43,909 nucleotides of DNA from an uncultured Barnesiella sp. (GCA_944320995.1 CALUJQ010000027.1:1-43909), one strand, 5' to 3'. Positions 7,480-17,065 are shown, counted from the first letter of the stretch. Notes: generated by a model from the letters alone, not told the origin. Program-made: numbers and translations.

Positions 7480-10449
7480 ATGAAAAGCCGGACTAAAAAA
7501 ATTCTTAAAATCACAGGCATCTCCCTGGGGACAGTGATTGTACTGATTACTGCGGTTATCGCCTTTGCCATCAACTTTGTATTCACGCCCGAAAAACTGA
7601 CACCTGTCGTACTGAATGCAGCCAACCAGAACTTGAATGCCAAACTCGACATGGAGAGCGTGGAGTTGACCTTCTTCTCGACTTTCCCGCGATTCGGAGT
7701 AAAACTCACCGACGGGTCTCTGGTTTCGAAATCGATTCGCGACTCGCTGTGGCAGCGTACCGACTCGCTGCTCACCTTCAAGCGGGCAATCGTCGTGGTC
7801 AATATCGTCGACTATCTGCGGTTAAAGAAAATCAGCATCAACCGATTGCGACTCGACAGCATCAACGTATACGCCTTCAAGGGGAAAGACGGGGTAGCCA
7901 ACTGGGATATCATGACCTCCGACACGACTACCGTCGACACCACCACGCGCACCCAACCCATCGCCAGCGAAATAGACATACGACGCATCGTCGTGCGCCA
8001 TGCTACCGTCACCTACGACGACCGAGAGACGCGGGTATTTGCCAACCTGTGGGACGCCAACCTGAAATTGAAAGCGCACCTGAAAAAAGGGCATTCCATG
8101 CTGGCGCTCGACTTTAACAACAAGAATATTCTATTCTGGCAAGATGGCGAGCTGCTGATACACCGCGTAGCCTCCCGCCTGAAAACCGATATAGAGCTCA
8201 ACCGGGCTACCCGCACCATCGCCCTGCACGATGCCCTTGTCGACCTCAACGGTGTGGAACTCGATGTGAAAGGCACTCTGCATCGCGACACCGTGGCCAA
8301 AGCGTTGGACGTAGACCTGCAATACGGGTTGCACGCTCCCTCGTTGGAGACGGTCTTGCGCATGATTCCCGAGAGCGTGGTCAAGAAAGAAGATGTATCG
8401 GCTCAGGGCAACGTGACCTTGAATGGTATTGTGAAAGGGCAATACGGCAAAGACAAGATGCCCATGTTTACTCTCAAAGTGGCTATCGACAAGGCCTCGG
8501 CCAAATATGCCCGCCTGCCCTATGGCATCGACGAGTTCAAGGCCGATTTCTTCGGGCAGGTCGACTTGACCAAGCAGGAACCCTCCTACCTCGATTTGAA
8601 GATATTCCACTTCAAAGGGGCTCACACCGACATCTTGGCCGACGCCAAGGTGACTGACCTGCTGGGCGACCCCGACATCACATTCCACACCCAATCGACC
8701 ATCGACCTCACGGCTCTGAGCAAGACCTTCCCCCTGCAAGAAGGTGTCTCCATCGAGGGAAATGTCGAGGCTGACCTGCGTCTGCACTGCCGGCTGTCAT
8801 CGATTAAGAAAAAAGATTTGGGACGCATCAAAGCACTGGGAAAACTCAACATGACCCGCCTGGCTTTGCGCGACACCAGCAAGAATTTTGAGTTCACGAG
8901 CGACGCCTCGCTCCGATTCTTCGGCAACAATATGCTGGGAGCACAGGCCAAAATCAACAACATCGTGCTGCAAGCCCCGCAAGTCAACTCGAACATCGAG
9001 AACCTGACAGCGGCTATCAAGACCACCAACCCGCAAGATACTACACGTATCGCCACCGTCGAATGCAAACTGAACGCCACCAAGTTGAAAGCCTCGAAGC
9101 CCGACTCGATATTCCTCTTCTGCGGGAAAACCGAAGCCACCATCAATCTGCAACCGTCTGAGAAGAATCCCTCCAAACCACAGGTGCGACTCTCGATGGA
9201 GGCCGATACCCTCTTTTGTCGACTGGGCGAGAACCGCGTGGGCATGGATAAAGCGGGTATTAATCTGAGAGCCCGACAGGTGAAAGACTCGATATGGATT
9301 CCGCAAGGTATCGTGGGCTTCAACCGCATGTTTGTGCGTACCCCCATGTCGGCCCTCCCCATACGGATCCAAAAGACGGCCGTATCGGTAGGCGACCGCA
9401 CCATCACCCTGCATCACGCCTCCACTCGCATCGGGCGCTCGGCCCTCACCGCATCGGGCTCGGAACACAACCTCTACGGAGCCATGCGCCGCCACAAGAT
9501 GTTAAAGGCCAACCTGAGCCTCACCTCCAAAAACCTTAACTGCAACCAATTGCTCCGAGCCCTATCATTCCCTCAGGACACCGTTCAAATCGAGACCGAG
9601 AGCGAGACCGACACCACATCGGCTCCGCTCAAACTGTTTGTCATTCCCAAAAATATCGATTTTGAACTGCAAACCAACTTGAAGCGAGTACGCTACGGAA
9701 AGATGACCTTCAAAAACGTGCATGGTGCCATCGACGTACGTAACCAGGCTATCCACTTGAAAGAGTTGAGCATGGAAGGTTTGGGAGGGGCAACCATGAA
9801 TACCACCCTCATCTACCAGGCCCGTACCCCCCGGGCGGGATATGCCGGGTTTGACTTCAAGCTGCACAACGTCAATATCGGCAAGCTGGTCGACTTTATC
9901 CCCTCGCTCGATACCATCGTACCCATGCTGCGGTCGTTCCAGGGCACGGTTGAATTCAACGTATCGGCCGAGTCGGATTTGGATTCGTGCCTCAACATCA
10001 AGATACCCTCGCTGCGGTCGGCCATACACGTCGAAGGTGACAGCCTCGTGCTGCTCGACGGCGAGACCTTTGCCGAGATTTCCAAAAAGTTCCTCTTCAA
10101 AAACAAGGAGCGCAACCTCATCGACAGTATCGCCGTCAACATCAGCGTGGCCGACGGCAACGTGACCGTCTATCCCTTTGTCATCGAGATGGACCGCTAC
10201 CGTGCCGCGGTGGGTGGGTCGCAAGATCTGGACATGAACTTCAACTATCACATTTCGATTCTGAAATCGCCCATTCCCTTCAAACTGGGGTTAAACATCT
10301 CGGGCAACCTCGACAAGATGAAGTTCGGCATGGGTAAGGCCAAATACAAAGATGCCGTTACTCCCGTCGAAATACACAAGGTCGACAGCACCATCGTAAA
10401 CATGGGCGAACAGATTGTACGCGATTTCAGAAAAGTAATGCGACGATAG
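7480..10449 (+). CDS. AsmA-family protein
   Basis: The 989-aa product begins with a short basic stretch and one transmembrane anchor (about residues 9-31), followed by a large periplasmic region. Just after the anchor comes the AsmA-type N-terminal pattern (NFVFTPEKLTPVVLNAANQN and LDMESVELTFFSTFPRFGV). Near the C-terminus is the AsmA-like region with repeated beta-strands and a GSQDLDMNFNYHISILKSP motif. AsmA/TamB-like proteins bridge inner and outer membranes and are linked to phospholipid transport and outer-membrane assembly. That role is known for the family and inferred here. It is followed by a convergent gene and a hairpin. No frameshift is seen, and the length is in the range of Bacteroidota homologues. 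Confidence 0.85.
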   Translation: MKSRTKKILKITGISLGTVIVLITAVIAFAINFVFTPEKLTPVVLNAANQNLNAKLDMESVELTFFSTFPRFGVKLTDGSLVSKSIRDSLWQRTDSLLTFKRAIVVVNIVDYLRLKKISINRLRLDSINVYAFKGKDGVANWDIMTSDTTTVDTTTRTQPIASEIDIRRIVVRHATVTYDDRETRVFANLWDANLKLKAHLKKGHSMLALDFNNKNILFWQDGELLIHRVASRLKTDIELNRATRTIALHDALVDLNGVELDVKGTLHRDTVAKALDVDLQYGLHAPSLETVLRMIPESVVKKEDVSAQGNVTLNGIVKGQYGKDKMPMFTLKVAIDKASAKYARLPYGIDEFKADFFGQVDLTKQEPSYLDLKIFHFKGAHTDILADAKVTDLLGDPDITFHTQSTIDLTALSKTFPLQEGVSIEGNVEADLRLHCRLSSIKKKDLGRIKALGKLNMTRLALRDTSKNFEFTSDASLRFFGNNMLGAQAKINNIVLQAPQVNSNIENLTAAIKTTNPQDTTRIATVECKLNATKLKASKPDSIFLFCGKTEATINLQPSEKNPSKPQVRLSMEADTLFCRLGENRVGMDKAGINLRARQVKDSIWIPQGIVGFNRMFVRTPMSALPIRIQKTAVSVGDRTITLHHASTRIGRSALTASGSEHNLYGAMRRHKMLKANLSLTSKNLNCNQLLRALSFPQDTVQIETESETDTTSAPLKLFVIPKNIDFELQTNLKRVRYGKMTFKNVHGAIDVRNQAIHLKELSMEGLGGATMNTTLIYQARTPRAGYAGFDFKLHNVNIGKLVDFIPSLDTIVPMLRSFQGTVEFNVSAESDLDSCLNIKIPSLRSAIHVEGDSLVLLDGETFAEISKKFLFKNKERNLIDSIAVNISVADGNVTVYPFVIEMDRYRAAVGGSQDLDMNFNYHISILKSPIPFKLGLNISGNLDKMKFGMGKAKYKDAVTPVEIHKVDSTIVNMGEQIVRDFRKVMRR

Positions 10450-10477
10450 GTACAGAAAAGATACAACCGGATACAGT

Positions 10478-10516
10478 ACGCCCTGCGCATCGACTCGACA
10501 GCGAAGCGCAGGGCGT
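10478..10516. terminator. Hairpin between convergent genes
   Basis: An 11-bp perfect inverted repeat (arms 10478-10488 and 10506-10516, ACGCCCTGCGC type) has a 17-nt loop. It lies in the 71-bp gap between the convergent AsmA-like and DUF486 genes. It lacks a strong T tract on either side, so it may act in both directions or mainly stabilise the 3' ends. Confidence 0.5.
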
Positions 10517-10520
10517 CAAA

Positions 10521-10889
10521 TCATTTCATAAATACAAAATAGACGGCCAATACCAAACAGCCGAAGGCTGCAATGTGATTCCAATGCAGGGATTCGCCCT
10601 TGAAGAAGACCACCGAAAAGACGGTAAAGATAATCAGTGTAATCACCTCTTGTATCACCTTCAACTGCATGAGGCTGAACGGTCCTCCGTTCTCCCGGAA
10701 GCCCAGCCGGTTGGCCGGTACCTGGCAGCAATATTCCAGCAACGCAATACCCCAACTGAGCAATATGACCCCATAGAGCGGCCAGTTGCTGATGACCTTC
10801 ATCTCCTGCAATTTCAAGTGCCCATACCAGGCCAGCGTCATGAAAATATTGGATATGACAAGCAATCCTATCGAATACAATCCCTGCAT
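10521..10889 (-). CDS. DMT-family small membrane protein (DUF486)
   Basis: The 122-aa integral membrane protein has four hydrophobic segments (about 4-22, 33-53, 75-95 and 101-120). The early SNIFMTLAWYGHLK motif is the signature of the DUF486 family (DMT_6), a half-size relative of drug/metabolite transporters. The ribosome site AAGAGG lies upstream of ATG 10889. The gene is monocistronic and convergent with the AsmA-like gene. The transported substrate is not known for this family. Confidence 0.85.
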   Translation of the reverse strand: MQGLYSIGLLVISNIFMTLAWYGHLKLQEMKVISNWPLYGVILLSWGIALLEYCCQVPANRLGFRENGGPFSLMQLKVIQEVITLIIFTVFSVVFFKGESLHWNHIAAFGCLVLAVYFVFMK

Positions 10890-10917
10890 AACTTTTTCCT
10901 CTTTTTAAAATCGGGTG

Positions 10918-10947
10918 CAAAGATACGCATTAAAAACAAGAAACAAA
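10918..10947 (-). promoter_or_regulatory. Promoter of the DUF486 gene
   Basis: On the minus strand TTTG (10944-10947), 18 nt, TATCTTTG (10918-10925). The inferred start lies about 20 nt before the ATG at 10889. Confidence 0.6.
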
Positions 10948-11142
10948 GCAAATCGGGCAGGAAGGTTATTGCGCGTGCATTCAAGAGGTTGCACGGGAAC
11001 CTCCCTTTACCGCTCCTTACAACGCCCGCCACGCAAGCTCGCCACAAGCCAGCCCCACCGTTCGCCCGAAAATTACATAAAAAAAGTTAATCGCAAAAGA
11101 GAACGGTAAAAATGCCCCATCTTTGCAATAAACAGAATTTTT

Positions 11143-11625
11143 ATGGAACACAGAACCATCACGACACAACCCTGCCGGGTATCGCCCATGCACTACTTCG
11201 GACGATTGCTGCGCACGTGGCTCTATCGCAACTGGGCCTGGCCGGTGCTGATTGTGGCATTGCTCGTCGTGCTGTCGGTTCACAACCCCCTGTTCATCTA
11301 TGTAGGACTCATGCTGATATTTCTGGTCTTCCCGCTGATACTCTATTACCTGTGGTTTACCTACGCCCTGCACCCCGACTGCCGGGCCTCGATACTGTCG
11401 AAACGGGTGGAGCTAAATGACCGGGGCATCGTCTGTACCTTCGACGACGAACGCACCGAGACCATCGCCTGGGACCGGGTAACCGATATACTGTGTACCC
11501 GCAGAGAAATTGTCTTCTACCTGTCGAGATATGTATTCTTCATCTTGCCTTACAATGCGTTTGAATCTCCCGACGATTTAGACTACTTTATTAAAAAAAT
11601 AAATACTTCTATCCTTAGAAAATAA
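11143..11625 (+). CDS. YcxB-like membrane protein
   Basis: The 160-aa product has a basic N-terminus and two adjacent transmembrane helices (about residues 31-50 and 53-72). A roughly 75-residue cytoplasmic PH-like domain follows, with the pattern RVELNDRGIVCTFDDERTET, IAWDRVTDIL and FFILPYNAFESPDDLDYFI. This matches the YcxB-like family, whose function is unknown. The start ATG 11143 is the first methionine. The gene sits immediately upstream of the TPR/PD40 gene, but that gene has its own -7 box. A weak CATCTTTG at 11118-11125 may be its own promoter. Confidence 0.7.
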   Translation: MEHRTITTQPCRVSPMHYFGRLLRTWLYRNWAWPVLIVALLVVLSVHNPLFIYVGLMLIFLVFPLILYYLWFTYALHPDCRASILSKRVELNDRGIVCTFDDERTETIAWDRVTDILCTRREIVFYLSRYVFFILPYNAFESPDDLDYFIKKINTSILRK

Positions 11626-11634
11626 AAATAATTG

Positions 11635-11642
11635 TATATTTG
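11635..11642 (+). promoter_or_regulatory. -7 box of the TPR/PD40 gene; decides the start codon
   Basis: TATATTTG is an exact TAnnTTTG match. It overlaps the possible TTG start at 11640, so transcripts would begin after that codon. This supports ATG 11661 as the true start. Confidence 0.6.
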
Positions 11643-11660
11643 AGTACAATTTTTTCACTC

Positions 11661-13112
11661 ATGAAGATATTCGGTCAAATCTTTAAATACTCATTGGCGA
11701 TAGCCATCGCCGCTTCTACCCTGCTCCCGTCGAGAGCCGTGACCCTCGACGAGGCTCGTGAGTTGTACAAGGCGGGACGGTTTGACGAAGCAGCTCCCGT
11801 ATTCAAGGCGCAGCTGAAACGCAAACCCAACGACGGCTCGCTAAACCACTGGTATGGAGTGTGCCTCTACCATGCCAAGAAATATGACGAAGCCGAGAAA
11901 TACCTGAAAATAGGTGTAAAGCGTAAAGTACTCGAATCGCCCCATTTCCTGGGCGATGTCTACATGGCCCAATACCGATTTGACGAGGCTGCCGAGAGCT
12001 ATCAGGATTATATCGATGCCTTGGAGAAGGCCCGCAAGCCGGTATCCGACTCGATAACCGAAGCCATGGCCCGGGCCCGCAAAGCCAAGTTGATGTTGCG
12101 TCACGTTGAACAGGTACCCATTATCGACAGCCTCATCGTCGATGCCGACTCGTTTTTCGAGTACTACAAGATGACCCCCGAGTCGGGCCGGATAGGTACG
12201 GCCGAGACGCTGGGTGTAACCATTCCCGACAGCGTGACAGGCTACATGCCGCAACGGGGTGACAAGGTATTTTTCGGTATGCCGAACGGAGAAACCGGAT
12301 ATGACCTCTGCTCGATGAGCAAACTCACCGACGGCCGGTGGAGCCGCATCAGCCCGCTGCCCGAAGGGGTAAACACCCCGCGCGACGAAGCCTATCCCTT
12401 CTTCCTGAACGACGGTGTAACCCTCTATTTCGCCTCGAACGGCGAAGGGTCCATCGGTGGATACGACATCTTCATCACCCGGCTGAATCTCGAAAACAAC
12501 ACCTACTTGAAACCCGAGAATGTAGGTATGCCCTTCAATTCGGTATTTAACGACTATATGATGGCTATCGACGAAATGCTGAACATCGGCTGGTTTGTCT
12601 CCGACCGAGAACAGATACCCGGCAAAGTAACCATCTACCTCTTCATACCCAACGAAAGCAAACGCACCTACGACCTCGACTCGATTCAGACCGACATCAA
12701 GTCGCTGGCCCTCATTCACTCCATTCGCGACTCGTGGCCCGCAGGTGCCGACTATACCGAACTACTGGAACAGTTGAACCACATCAAGGAGACCAAGGCG
12801 GTTGCCCGTCCTGACTTTGTTTTTGCCATCTGCAACGGCACACACTATACCCACCTCGACCAGTTTGCCAGTTCCGAGGCTCGCAACTTGTATGTCAAGG
12901 CCAACGAAACTCGCAAGCACATTGCCCGGCTGGAAGCCGAAGTGGCTCAGCTTCGTCCCAAATATGCCAAGTCGGAAGGGACTACCCGACAACGACTGGC
13001 TGCCGAAATAGGCTCAATCGAAGCCCAGTTGCTCACGCTCTATCCGCAACCCGAGGCGTATGAAAACCAGGCTCGCAAAGCCGAGCTCGACACGCTGCAA
13101 AAACACCGTTAA
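11661..13112 (+). CDS. Secreted TPR and PD40 (WD40-like) repeat protein
   Basis: The 483-aa product uses ATG 11661 (MKIFGQIFKYSL), because the -7 box lies right upstream and residues 1-24 then form a normal signal peptide ending SRA-V. Residues 25-130 are TPR-like (EARELYKAGRFDEAAPVFK and YHAKKYDEAEKYLKIG). Residues about 180-340 hold PD40 propeller strands (YPFFLNDGVTLYFASNGEGS, IGGYDIFITRL). The C-terminal roughly 80 residues are a charged coiled coil. The architecture recalls the N-terminal half of PorE/PorW-like envelope proteins, but there is no OmpA domain at the end. It lies 38 bp before nfeD and may be co-transcribed with nfeD-floA. A periplasmic or envelope scaffold role is inferred. 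Confidence 0.8.
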   Translation: MKIFGQIFKYSLAIAIAASTLLPSRAVTLDEARELYKAGRFDEAAPVFKAQLKRKPNDGSLNHWYGVCLYHAKKYDEAEKYLKIGVKRKVLESPHFLGDVYMAQYRFDEAAESYQDYIDALEKARKPVSDSITEAMARARKAKLMLRHVEQVPIIDSLIVDADSFFEYYKMTPESGRIGTAETLGVTIPDSVTGYMPQRGDKVFFGMPNGETGYDLCSMSKLTDGRWSRISPLPEGVNTPRDEAYPFFLNDGVTLYFASNGEGSIGGYDIFITRLNLENNTYLKPENVGMPFNSVFNDYMMAIDEMLNIGWFVSDREQIPGKVTIYLFIPNESKRTYDLDSIQTDIKSLALIHSIRDSWPAGADYTELLEQLNHIKETKAVARPDFVFAICNGTHYTHLDQFASSEARNLYVKANETRKHIARLEAEVAQLRPKYAKSEGTTRQRLAAEIGSIEAQLLTLYPQPEAYENQARKAELDTLQKHR

Positions 13113-13150
13113 GAAAAAGAGACCTTGTCTAAATCTAAATACCTACCGCG

Positions 13151-13624
13151 ATGTTCGACATACTGGCCATAACCCTATTGATAGTCATAGCCTTGGCTCT
13201 GGCAATTCTCGAAATATTCTTTCTGCCCGGAATCACCATCGCCGGCATCTGCTCGCTCGTCTTCTACGGCGGAGGCATCTACTATGCCTATGTCCTGTTC
13301 GGGACCAACGGAGCAGTCATCACGCTACTCGTGGCCGCGTTGGTAACCATAGCCGTCATCATCGGGTTCATGCGTTCACGCAGTTTCGACAAGATAGCGC
13401 TGCATACCGAGATAGACTCGGTAGTCCCCTCACAGGTATCGACAGACATCAAGGTGGGCGACACGGGCCAAACACTCACCCGGCTCAACCCGATGGGGAA
13501 GATTATCGTAGGGTCGCATACAGTCGAGGCACAAGCCGAAAATGAACTCATCGAGGAGGATACTCCGGTAAAAATCATACGCATAGAACCCAATGTGGTC
13601 ATCGTGTGCAAAGAAAACGAATAA
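13151..13624 (+). CDS. NfeD-family membrane protein
   Basis: The 157-aa product has an N-terminal hydrophobic block of three transmembrane helices (about residues 4-24, 29-49 and 54-74). A C-terminal OB-fold of about 60 residues follows (GDTGQTLTRLNPMGKIIVGS ... EEDTPVKIIRIEPNVVIV), typical of the short, protease-less NfeD type. NfeD proteins are partners of flotillin-like SPFH proteins, and here the gene sits 24 bp upstream of floA, the usual pairing. It probably acts in organising membrane microdomains. Confidence 0.9.
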   Translation: MFDILAITLLIVIALALAILEIFFLPGITIAGICSLVFYGGGIYYAYVLFGTNGAVITLLVAALVTIAVIIGFMRSRSFDKIALHTEIDSVVPSQVSTDIKVGDTGQTLTRLNPMGKIIVGSHTVEAQAENELIEEDTPVKIIRIEPNVVIVCKENE

Positions 13625-13648
13625 AACAAATACAATCCAAAAACTCAA

Positions 13649-14632
13649 ATGAATATGATGGTTGGAATAGGACTATTACTGGCGTTCGGTATTATCGTAA
13701 TACTCGCCGTGTTCTTTTATTTCGTGCCGTTCCTCTTATGGATTTCGGCCCAAGTATCGGGAGTGAGAATCTCACTCATACAGTTGTTCCTGATGCGCAT
13801 CAGAAAGGTACCGCCCCAAATCATCGTGCGGGGTATGATTGAAGCCCACAAAGCCGGTCTCAAAAACATCACCCGCGATGAGCTCGAAGCCCACTACCTG
13901 GCCGGCGGTCATGTAGAACGCGTGGTACACGCCCTCGTATCGGCATCGAAAGCCAATATCGACCTGGGCTTCCAGATGGCCACCGCTATCGACCTGGCCG
14001 GGCGCGACGTGTTCGAAGCCGTGCAAATGTCGGTCAATCCCAAGGTTATCGATACCCCGCCGGTGACCGCCGTGGCCAAAGACGGAATCCAGCTGATAGC
14101 CAAAGCCCGTGTAACGGTACGGGCCAACATCAGACAGCTGGTGGGTGGAGCCGGCGAAGACACCGTACTGGCCCGCGTAGGCGAAGGCATCGTGTCGTCA
14201 ATCGGTTCGTCCGAGTCGCACAAGCAGGTACTCGAAAACCCCGACTCCATCTCGAAACTGGTATTGAAAAAAGGGCTCGACTCGGGTACGGCATTTGAAA
14301 TCCTTTCGATTGATATTGCCGACATCGACATAGGCAAAAACATCGGCGCTACCCTGCAAATGGACCAGGCTCAGGCCGACAAGAACATTGCCCAGGCCAA
14401 GGCCGAAGAGCGTCGGGCCATGGCTATCGCCCTCGAACAGGAGATGAAAGCCAAAGCCCAGGAGGCAAGAGCCAAAGTTATCGAAGCCGAAGCAGAAGTT
14501 CCCAAAGCCATGGCCGAAGCCTTCCGCTCGGGCAACCTGGGAATCATGGATTACTACCGCATGAAAAACGTCGAGGCCGATACCGCCATGCGCGAGTCGA
14601 TAGCCAAGCCGACAGCCAAGCCCGAGAAATAG
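13649..14632 (+). CDS. floA: Flotillin-like protein FloA
   Basis: The 327-aa product is close to the 331 aa of Bacillus subtilis FloA (formerly the UPF0365 family). The N-terminal hydrophobic hairpin spans residues 5-33. The SPFH core includes [33 protein letters not shown] and the conserved [20 protein letters not shown]. The C-terminal coiled coil is rich in Ala/Glu/Lys ([19 protein letters not shown]). The protein forms oligomeric membrane microdomain scaffolds and is probably co-transcribed with nfeD. There is no frameshift, and all family blocks are present. Confidence 0.95.
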   Translation: MNMMVGIGLLLAFGIIVILAVFFYFVPFLLWISAQVSGVRISLIQLFLMRIRKVPPQIIVRGMIEAHKAGLKNITRDELEAHYLAGGHVERVVHALVSASKANIDLGFQMATAIDLAGRDVFEAVQMSVNPKVIDTPPVTAVAKDGIQLIAKARVTVRANIRQLVGGAGEDTVLARVGEGIVSSIGSSESHKQVLENPDSISKLVLKKGLDSGTAFEILSIDIADIDIGKNIGATLQMDQAQADKNIAQAKAEERRAMAIALEQEMKAKAQEARAKVIEAEAEVPKAMAEAFRSGNLGIMDYYRMKNVEADTAMRESIAKPTAKPEK

Positions 14633-14712
14633 ACTTGAGAAAACCGGTAGAGCCTGTATAGCAAAGGAATACGAAACAACGACAGGCGAAGCGACAAGAG
14701 AAAAAATATTCT

Positions 14713-14720
14713 TATATTTG
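14713..14720 (+). promoter_or_regulatory. -7 box of the superoxide dismutase gene
   Basis: TATATTTG is an exact TAnnTTTG match about 53 nt before ATG 14773. No TTTG is seen at -33, so an activator may be needed. Confidence 0.5.
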
Positions 14721-14772
14721 AAACTTTTTCCCGGCAACAATTGTTATATAGGAAACAAAAGTTCGAAAAGCT

Positions 14773-15351
14773 ATGATTTACCAATTACCGCCATTGCCCT
14801 ACGGTTCCAACGATTTAGCCCCGGTCATCAGCCAGGAGACTATCGAATACCACTATGGCAAGCACGAACAAACCTATCTCGACAATCTCAACCGGCTCAT
14901 CGACGGCACTCCCTATGCCGAGAAACCGCTCGAAGAGGTAATACGGGAAGCCGAAGGAGCCTTGTTCAACAATGCCTCCCAGGCCTGGAACCACATATTC
15001 TACTTCTTCACCTTCGCACCCGAAGGCCGGCGTAAACCGCAAGGCAAGTTGGCCGAAGCCATAGACCGGCAGTGGGGAAGCCTGGAAAACTTTCAGAAAG
15101 AGTTTGAACAAGCCGGCGTCACCCTGTTCGGGTCGGGTTGGGTATGGCTCTCCAAAGACCCCAAGGGCAAACTGGTAATCAGCCAGGAAAGCAATGCAGG
15201 TTCCCCGCTGAAAAAGGGATACACTCCACTGTTGACCTTCGACGTATGGGAACATGCCTACTATATCGACTATCGAAATCGACGAGCCGAACACCTGCAC
15301 CGCCTGTGGGAAATCGTCGACTGGTCGGTTGTCGAAGCAAGATACCTATAA
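14773..15351 (+). CDS. sodB: Superoxide dismutase [Fe/Mn]
   Basis: The 192-aa cytoplasmic enzyme converts superoxide to hydrogen peroxide and oxygen. Metal ligands are H27 (in EYHYGKH), H74 (in SQAWNHIFY), D157 and H161 (in DVWEHAYY). Q70, just before the second metal histidine, and the SNAG stretch at 140-143 are of the Fe-SOD type. Related Bacteroides enzymes are known to work with either metal, so metal use in vivo is not certain. The length is standard. It is transcribed alone and closed by a strong terminator. Confidence 0.95.
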   Translation: MIYQLPPLPYGSNDLAPVISQETIEYHYGKHEQTYLDNLNRLIDGTPYAEKPLEEVIREAEGALFNNASQAWNHIFYFFTFAPEGRRKPQGKLAEAIDRQWGSLENFQKEFEQAGVTLFGSGWVWLSKDPKGKLVISQESNAGSPLKKGYTPLLTFDVWEHAYYIDYRNRRAEHLHRLWEIVDWSVVEARYL

Positions 15352-15417
15352 TTCGCATAGTCGCGCGTGAGCGTAACTCTATCTAGCACTTTAAAATAAG
15401 CATAATGTGATGAATTC

Positions 15418-15454
15418 TAAAAAAGAGGTGCTGCGTGAGCAGCGTCTCTTTTTG
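15418..15454 (+). terminator. Rho-independent terminator of the superoxide dismutase gene
   Basis: The stem AAAGAGGTGCTGC / GCAGCGTCTCTTT has a GTGA loop and two G-T wobbles, followed by TTTTT. Confidence 0.85.
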
Positions 15455-15502
15455 CTTTAAAAAGAATTAAAGTTTTATTCAAATAGATATATTTTCCCTC
15501 TG

Positions 15503-15535
15503 TTTATCGAACATATAATATTTTTTCTATATTTG
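15503..15535 (+). promoter_or_regulatory. Promoter of trpB2
   Basis: TTTA (15503-15506), 21 nt, TATATTTG (15528-15535). This is a good -7 and near-consensus -33, giving a leader of about 70 nt to ATG 15611. Confidence 0.55.
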
Positions 15536-15610
15536 TATATCAATTCGTCACAGAAATTGCATTTTTATTTACAAAAGCAAATATTAATTATTATCTAATT
15601 CGAGACGCCT

Positions 15611-16972
15611 ATGGCTACCAAAAAGTTTATTCTCCCCGAGAAGGAGATACCCCAGGCCTGGTACAACATTGTTGCCGACATGCCGCACAAGCCCATGAGT
15701 CCGCTTAATCCGGCGACCAAACAACCTCTCACCGCCGAAGACCTCTATCCCATCTTTGCCGAAGAACTCTGCAAGCAAGAGCTCAACGCTACCGATGCCT
15801 GGATAGAGATTCCCGATGAGGTACGCGACATGTACAAGATATGGCGTCCCACCCCGCTGGTAAGAGCCCTGGGGCTTGAAAAAGCACTCGACACCCCGGC
15901 TCACATCTATTTCAAGAACGAGAGTGTAAGCCCCGTGGGTTCACACAAGCTCAACTCGGCCATCGCACAGGCCTACTACTGCAAAAAGCAGGGCGTGACC
16001 AACATCACGACCGAGACCGGTGCGGGGCAATGGGGAGCCGCCCTCTCGCTGGCCGCCAAAGCCTTCGGCCTCGAACTGGCCGTCTACATGGTCAAGGTAA
16101 GCTATCACCAGAAACCCTACCGGCGCTCCATCATGCAAACCTTCGGTGCGCAGGTTATCGCCTCGCCCAGCATGTCGACCAAAGCCGGACGCAAGATACT
16201 CACCGACCACCCCAACTACCAGGGAAGTCTGGGCACCGCCATATCCGAAGCCATCGAGCTCGCCATGAGCACCCCCAACTGCAAATACACCCTGGGCAGC
16301 GTGCTCAACCACGTATCGCTGCACCAGACCGTCATCGGCCTCGAAGCCGAAAAGCAGATGGAGATGGCCGGCGAATACCCCGACGTCGTAGTCGCCTGCT
16401 TTGGCGGAGGCTCCAACTTCTCGGGCATCGCCTTCCCCTTCCTGCGCCACAAGCTGCGCGACGGCAAGGCGATACGTCTGGTCGCCGCCGAGCCCGCCTC
16501 GTGTCCCAAGCTCACCAAAGGGATATTCCAATACGATTTTGGCGACGAAGCCGGCTACACCCCGTTGCTTCCCATGTACACCCTGGGGCACAACTTCGCA
16601 CCGGCCAATATCCACGCCGGCGGACTACGCTACCACGGTGCCGGTACCATCGTGAGCCAGTTGAAAAAAGACGGCTATCTCGAAGCCGTCGACATCGACC
16701 AGCTCGATACCTTCAAGGCGGCCACCCTCTTTGCCCAATGCGAAGGCATCATACCCGCGCCCGAATCGTCGCACGCCATCGCCGCCACGATACAAGAGGC
16801 CCTCAAAGCCCGGGAAGAGGGGAAAAAGCGTTGTATCCTCTTCAACCTCTCGGGCCACGGACTTATCGACATGACCGCCTACGACCAGTACCTGGCAGGC
16901 GACCTCATGAATTACAGTCTGTCCGATGCCGAGATTGCCAAGAATATCAGTGAGTTGGATAAGATCATTTAG
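15611..16972 (+). CDS. TrpB2-type tryptophan synthase beta subunit
   Basis: The 453-aa PLP-dependent enzyme is longer than the roughly 400 aa of classical TrpB and has the N-terminal extension typical of TrpB2 (ILPEKEIPQAWYNIVADMP). The PLP-binding lysine is K113 in VGSHKLNSA, the catalytic glutamate is E135 in TTETGAGQWG, and the PLP phosphate loop is FGGGSN. The enzyme would join indole and L-serine to give L-tryptophan. TrpB2 proteins usually lack the contacts needed for a stable TrpA complex and are thought to salvage indole or use phosphoserine. No other trp genes are in the window, which fits an orphan trpB2. It is transcribed alone, upstream of tRNA-Glu. Confidence 0.9.
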   Translation: MATKKFILPEKEIPQAWYNIVADMPHKPMSPLNPATKQPLTAEDLYPIFAEELCKQELNATDAWIEIPDEVRDMYKIWRPTPLVRALGLEKALDTPAHIYFKNESVSPVGSHKLNSAIAQAYYCKKQGVTNITTETGAGQWGAALSLAAKAFGLELAVYMVKVSYHQKPYRRSIMQTFGAQVIASPSMSTKAGRKILTDHPNYQGSLGTAISEAIELAMSTPNCKYTLGSVLNHVSLHQTVIGLEAEKQMEMAGEYPDVVVACFGGGSNFSGIAFPFLRHKLRDGKAIRLVAAEPASCPKLTKGIFQYDFGDEAGYTPLLPMYTLGHNFAPANIHAGGLRYHGAGTIVSQLKKDGYLEAVDIDQLDTFKAATLFAQCEGIIPAPESSHAIAATIQEALKAREEGKKRCILFNLSGHGLIDMTAYDQYLAGDLMNYSLSDAEIAKNISELDKII

Positions 16973-17033
16973 ACTGGTGAGATTCCATGGGAACCCGAGC
17001 AGGAAAAATAATTGAAAATTTTTATCCTCAAAA

Positions 17034-17065
17034 TTTGGCCAATTCAAATACACCCGCTATATTTG
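17034..17065 (+). promoter_or_regulatory. Promoter of tRNA-Glu
   Basis: TTTG (17034-17037), 20 nt, TATATTTG (17058-17065): a full match to the Bacteroidota consensus, 27 nt before the mature tRNA 5' end. Confidence 0.8.

Noticed and set aside
11640..11660. TTG start 7 codons upstream for the TPR/PD40 protein
   Set aside because: The TTG overlaps the -7 promoter box, and ATG 11661 gives a proper signal peptide.
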